Shown here: positions 31,354-33,565 of the stretch, one piece after another
How positions within the stretch are numbered: the first letter of the stretch is position 1
How the letters are laid out: every line of letters begins with the position of its first letter
Assembly (NCBI RefSeq): GCF_013386585.1
Contig: NZ_JACARO010000051.1
Span: forward strand, 1 to 33,565
Direction of reading: 5' to 3'
Source of the DNA: Pseudomonas sp. P7548
GTDB taxonomy: Bacteria > Pseudomonadota > Gammaproteobacteria > Pseudomonadales > Pseudomonadaceae
Length of the DNA: 33,565 nt
Notes under the pieces: model-generated
The model's database searches: none
What the model was told of the DNA's origin: nothing
Seen by the model: only the letters and a program-made list of their open reading frames with translations
Program-made: the position numbers and the translations under genes

Positions 31354-32853
31354 ATGTCGATCAACGACCGACTCACCGCGCACCTCAACCGGGGCACGGT
31401 CGGTTTCCCCACCGCGTTGGCCAGCACCATTGGCCTGATCATGGCCAGCCCGGTGATTCTCACCGCCACCATGGGCTTCGGCATCGGCGGCAGTGCGTTC
31501 GCCCTGGCGATGCTGATCGCCGTGGTGATGATGCTCGCCCAGGCCACCACCTTCGCCGAGGCGGCGTCGATCCTGCCCACCACTGGCTCGGTGTACGACT
31601 ACATCAACTGCGGCATGGGGCGGTTCTTTGCGATCACCGGCACCTTGTCGGCCTACCTGATCGTGCATGTGTTCGCCGGCACCGCCGAGACCATCCTGTC
31701 CGGCGTCATGGCCCTGGTGAACTTCGAACACCTCAACACATTGGCAGAATCAGCCGGGGGTTCATGGCTGCTGGGCGTGGGCTTCGTGATCGTCTTTGGT
31801 GTGCTGAACGCCTTCGGCGTGAGCGCGTTTGGCCGGGCGGAAATCATCCTCACCTTTGGCATGTGGACCACCCTCATGGTGTTCGGCGTGCTCGGCCTGA
31901 TCGCCGCGCCTGCCGTGCAGTTGGAGGGCTGGTTCGGCGAGTCGCTGGTGGGCACCGACCTGGTCACCGTGCTGTCGCTGGTGGGCATGGCGATGTTCAT
32001 GTTTGTCGGCTGCGAGTTCGTCACCCCCCTGGCACCGGACCTGCGCCAATCGGCCAAGGTCATGCCGCGCGCAATGATGCTGGGACTGATGGGCGTGGCC
32101 ACGTGCATGTTCATCTACGGCGCGGCAATGAAACGCCAAGTGGAAAACGTGGTGCTCGACGCCGCCAGCGGCATCCACCTGCTGGACACCCCGATGGCCA
32201 TCCCCAAATTCGCCGAACAGGTGATGGGCCAAATCGGCCCCCTATGGCTGGGCATCGGCTTCCTGTTTGCCGGTGCAGCCACCATCAACACCCTGATGGC
32301 CGGCGTGCCGCGCATCCTCTACGGCATGGCGGTGGACGGCGCATTGCCCAAGGTCTTCACCTACCTGCACCCGCGCTTCAAGACGCCGCTGCTGTGCATT
32401 CTCGTGGCGATGCTGATTCCCTGCCTGCACGCCCTGTACCTGGGCGGCAACACCGACAACATCATGCACCTGGTGCTGGCGGCGGTGTGCGCGTGGAGCT
32501 TTGCCTACCTGCTGGTGACAGTGTCGGTGGTGAGCCTGCGCATCCGCCGGCCAGACCTGCCACGGGCCTACCGCTCGCCGTGGTTCCCGTTGCCGCAGAT
32601 TGTGTCGAGCATCGGCATTCTGTTGGGCATGTGGTTCATCACCCCACCCGGCATGAACCCCGCCGACATCTACATCCCCTTCGGCGTCATGCTCGCCGGC
32701 ACGGCGGCGTATGCCTTGTTCTGGACCCTCGTGGTGCAGAAGGTCAACCCCTTCAAGCCCGCCTCTGTCGAGGACATATTGGCCAAGGAATTCAGCAACG
32801 AACCGGGGCAGCCCCATGATGGTTACAACGACTTTGCGGCAAAGACTGTCTGA
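31354..32853 (+). CDS. APC-family amino acid/amine permease
   Basis: Inner-membrane transporter of 499 residues with about 12 hydrophobic segments and the APC-type first helix (TIGLIMASPVILTATMGFGIGGSAF) and AEAASILPTTGSVYDYINCGMG. The cytoplasmic loop RILYGMAVDGALPKVFTYLHPRFKTP is the family signature near residue 325. It should import an amino acid, amine or related cation. CGAGGA precedes ATG 31354. The DUF3156-type gene overlaps its 3' end by 38 bp, so the two are cotranscribed. It diverges from the porin, giving an outer- and inner-membrane uptake pair. Confidence 0.92.
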   Translation: MSINDRLTAHLNRGTVGFPTALASTIGLIMASPVILTATMGFGIGGSAFALAMLIAVVMMLAQATTFAEAASILPTTGSVYDYINCGMGRFFAITGTLSAYLIVHVFAGTAETILSGVMALVNFEHLNTLAESAGGSWLLGVGFVIVFGVLNAFGVSAFGRAEIILTFGMWTTLMVFGVLGLIAAPAVQLEGWFGESLVGTDLVTVLSLVGMAMFMFVGCEFVTPLAPDLRQSAKVMPRAMMLGLMGVATCMFIYGAAMKRQVENVVLDAASGIHLLDTPMAIPKFAEQVMGQIGPLWLGIGFLFAGAATINTLMAGVPRILYGMAVDGALPKVFTYLHPRFKTPLLCILVAMLIPCLHALYLGGNTDNIMHLVLAAVCAWSFAYLLVTVSVVSLRIRRPDLPRAYRSPWFPLPQIVSSIGILLGMWFITPPGMNPADIYIPFGVMLAGTAAYALFWTLVVQKVNPFKPASVEDILAKEFSNEPGQPHDGYNDFAAKTV

Positions 32854-33382
32854 CCTGTTCCGCGCCGACCGCGCCCCCGCCGGCTACCGCCCCGGCGTGA
32901 CCCTGGCACACCTGCGCCGCAACCTCGGGCTGGCCACGCTGGAAGTGGACGGCGTGGCGTTCGAGATCATCGAACGCACCGAATCCCAACTGTTGATGCA
33001 CCTGGTGCTGACCGAATTCGTGCTGCGCCTACCTGCTGCCACAGAGGGCAGCGCAAGCTACGAGGTGCACCACAGCGGCACGATTCGACGCAACGGCATT
33101 CGCGTGCGATGCCGTTCCGGAAACCCGGCGTTGGGTCGTGAGTTGCAGGCGCAACTGTTGGCAGACACCACGCTGTTCCAGGCCCTGATGCCACTGGACT
33201 TCAAACGCCTGCGCATCGACCTGCACGACCAGCAATGGTGCGTACGCCTGGAACACATGGGCGGCAGCGAAGTCGTCAATCGCCTGCCGGCGTTTCGGCG
33301 TTATATCGCCCTGAGCCCACCACAGCGCACCCACCTCCTGCAAACCCTAAAAGGCCTGCAACGCCTACTATCAAGCTTCTAA
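32816..33382 (+). CDS. Conserved protein, probably DUF3156 family
   Basis: A soluble-looking protein of 188 residues with no signal peptide or membrane segment. It begins at tandem ATG codons (32816 and 32819) inside the permease gene; GGGG lies just upstream and the 38-bp overlap implies translational coupling. The VDGVAFEIIERTESQLLMHLVLTEF region and the basic YEVHHSGTIRRNGIRVRCRSG segment are the best-structured parts. I recall DUF3156 proteins being encoded beside permeases of this type in Pseudomonas, but the assignment is from memory and no function is known. It may help or regulate the permease. Confidence 0.75.
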   Translation: MMVTTTLRQRLSDLFRADRAPAGYRPGVTLAHLRRNLGLATLEVDGVAFEIIERTESQLLMHLVLTEFVLRLPAATEGSASYEVHHSGTIRRNGIRVRCRSGNPALGRELQAQLLADTTLFQALMPLDFKRLRIDLHDQQWCVRLEHMGGSEVVNRLPAFRRYIALSPPQRTHLLQTLKGLQRLLSSF

Positions 33383-33459
33383 AAAACACTCTCGATGCGA
33401 AGCGAGCGCCTTTGATCTTGATCTTAGGCGCCCCGTCAAACACGCTGGCCGTAAGCCGA

Positions 33460-33547
33460 CATGGATTTGGGGGGTAAACCGGCAAGGATGCCGGTTTAGC
33501 CGCCCCGCGCCATGGATGGCGCGTGGCGGCGGCCCCCCAAATCCATG
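33460..33547. repeat. Nested palindromic left part of a dispersed Pseudomonas repeat
   Basis: Outer arms CATGGATTTGGGGGG (33460-33474) and CCCCCCAAATCCATG (33533-33547) are perfect inverted copies. Inside are two more hairpins: TAAACCGGCA / TGCCGGTTTA (33475-33484, 33489-33498) and CGCGCCAT / ATGGCGCG (33506-33513, 33516-33523). The following 17 bases to the window end equal positions 3-19 of the window. Non-coding; a folded RNA from it would have three stems. Confidence 0.75.
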
Positions 33548-33548
33548 G

Positions 33549-33565
33549 CGGATTACGGGCACACC
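33549..33565 (+). repeat. 17-bp direct repeat shared by both window ends
   Basis: CGGATTACGGGCACACC occurs at 33549-33565 and at 3-19 in the same orientation. It is the junction between the palindromic left part of the element (visible here) and its right part (visible at the window start). Confidence 0.9.

Noticed and set aside
33383..33440. Intrinsic terminator after the DUF3156-like gene
   Set aside because: Only short imperfect complementarity (CGCCT / AGGCG) and no T-run after it.

Overview
The window is about 33.6 kb of high-GC DNA (codons ending mostly in G or C) and looks like the chromosome of a fluorescent Pseudomonas, probably of the P. fluorescens group. The evidence is the gene families (cupD-like fimbriae with Rcs/Pvr regulators, an idnD-idnO-gntT set, a DUF3156-type protein beside an APC permease) and Pseudomonas-style repeats: three REP doublets and a large dispersed palindromic element. 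I count 28 protein-coding genes, no rRNA or tRNA, no CRISPR array and no transposase.

Region 1 (174-14695) is a chaperone-usher fimbrial locus with its own signalling system, resembling cupD plus pvrS-pvrR-rcsC-rcsB of P. aeruginosa PA14. On the minus strand, in transcription order, it holds a second chaperone and an adhesin-like subunit, then hybrid kinase (PvrS-like), REC-EAL phosphodiesterase (PvrR/RocR-like), hybrid kinase with Hpt (RcsC-like) and an RcsB-like regulator, then major subunit, chaperone and usher. A small degenerate receiver protein diverges on the plus strand. The main discovery is a family of four 14-bp palindromes (TAAGA-N4-TCTTA type, like enteric RcsB/RcsAB boxes). One lies before each of the four transcription units, always 23-24 nt upstream of a TAnnnT -10-like hexamer. 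This predicts that the RcsB-like protein directly drives the fimbrial genes, its own phosphorelay and the c-di-GMP phosphodiesterase, in a positive loop.

Region 2 (14724-17624) is a fluoride-response operon: a sigma70 promoter, a fluoride (crcB-type) riboswitch with all helices and the pseudoknot visible, a CLC-F-type fluoride/proton antiporter, and then, tightly linked, a FetAB-type ABC exporter. Placing FetAB behind a fluoride riboswitch is unusual. A hairpin that competes with the riboswitch pseudoknot is a candidate expression platform.

Region 3 (17790-22018) is a minus-strand idonate/ketogluconate/gluconate operon (dehydrogenase, gluconate 5-dehydrogenase, GntP-family permease). It diverges from a LysR regulator, with a perfect 8+8 bp inverted repeat between them.

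Region 4 (22125-26319) holds a glutathione S-transferase, two overlapping paralogous LysR regulators, a PNPOx-like flavoprotein and a RidA protein. REP doublets lie between some of these genes.

Region 5 (26348-33382) looks like an uptake and oxidation module for an unidentified, probably aromatic or amine, substrate: phenylacetaldehyde-dehydrogenase-like ALDH, two-component flavin monooxygenase with its reductase, outer-membrane porin, APC permease and a DUF3156-like protein. The two ends of the window share an identical 17-bp sequence and appear to be halves of two direct copies of the same large dispersed repeat, so the region is bracketed by potential recombination sites.
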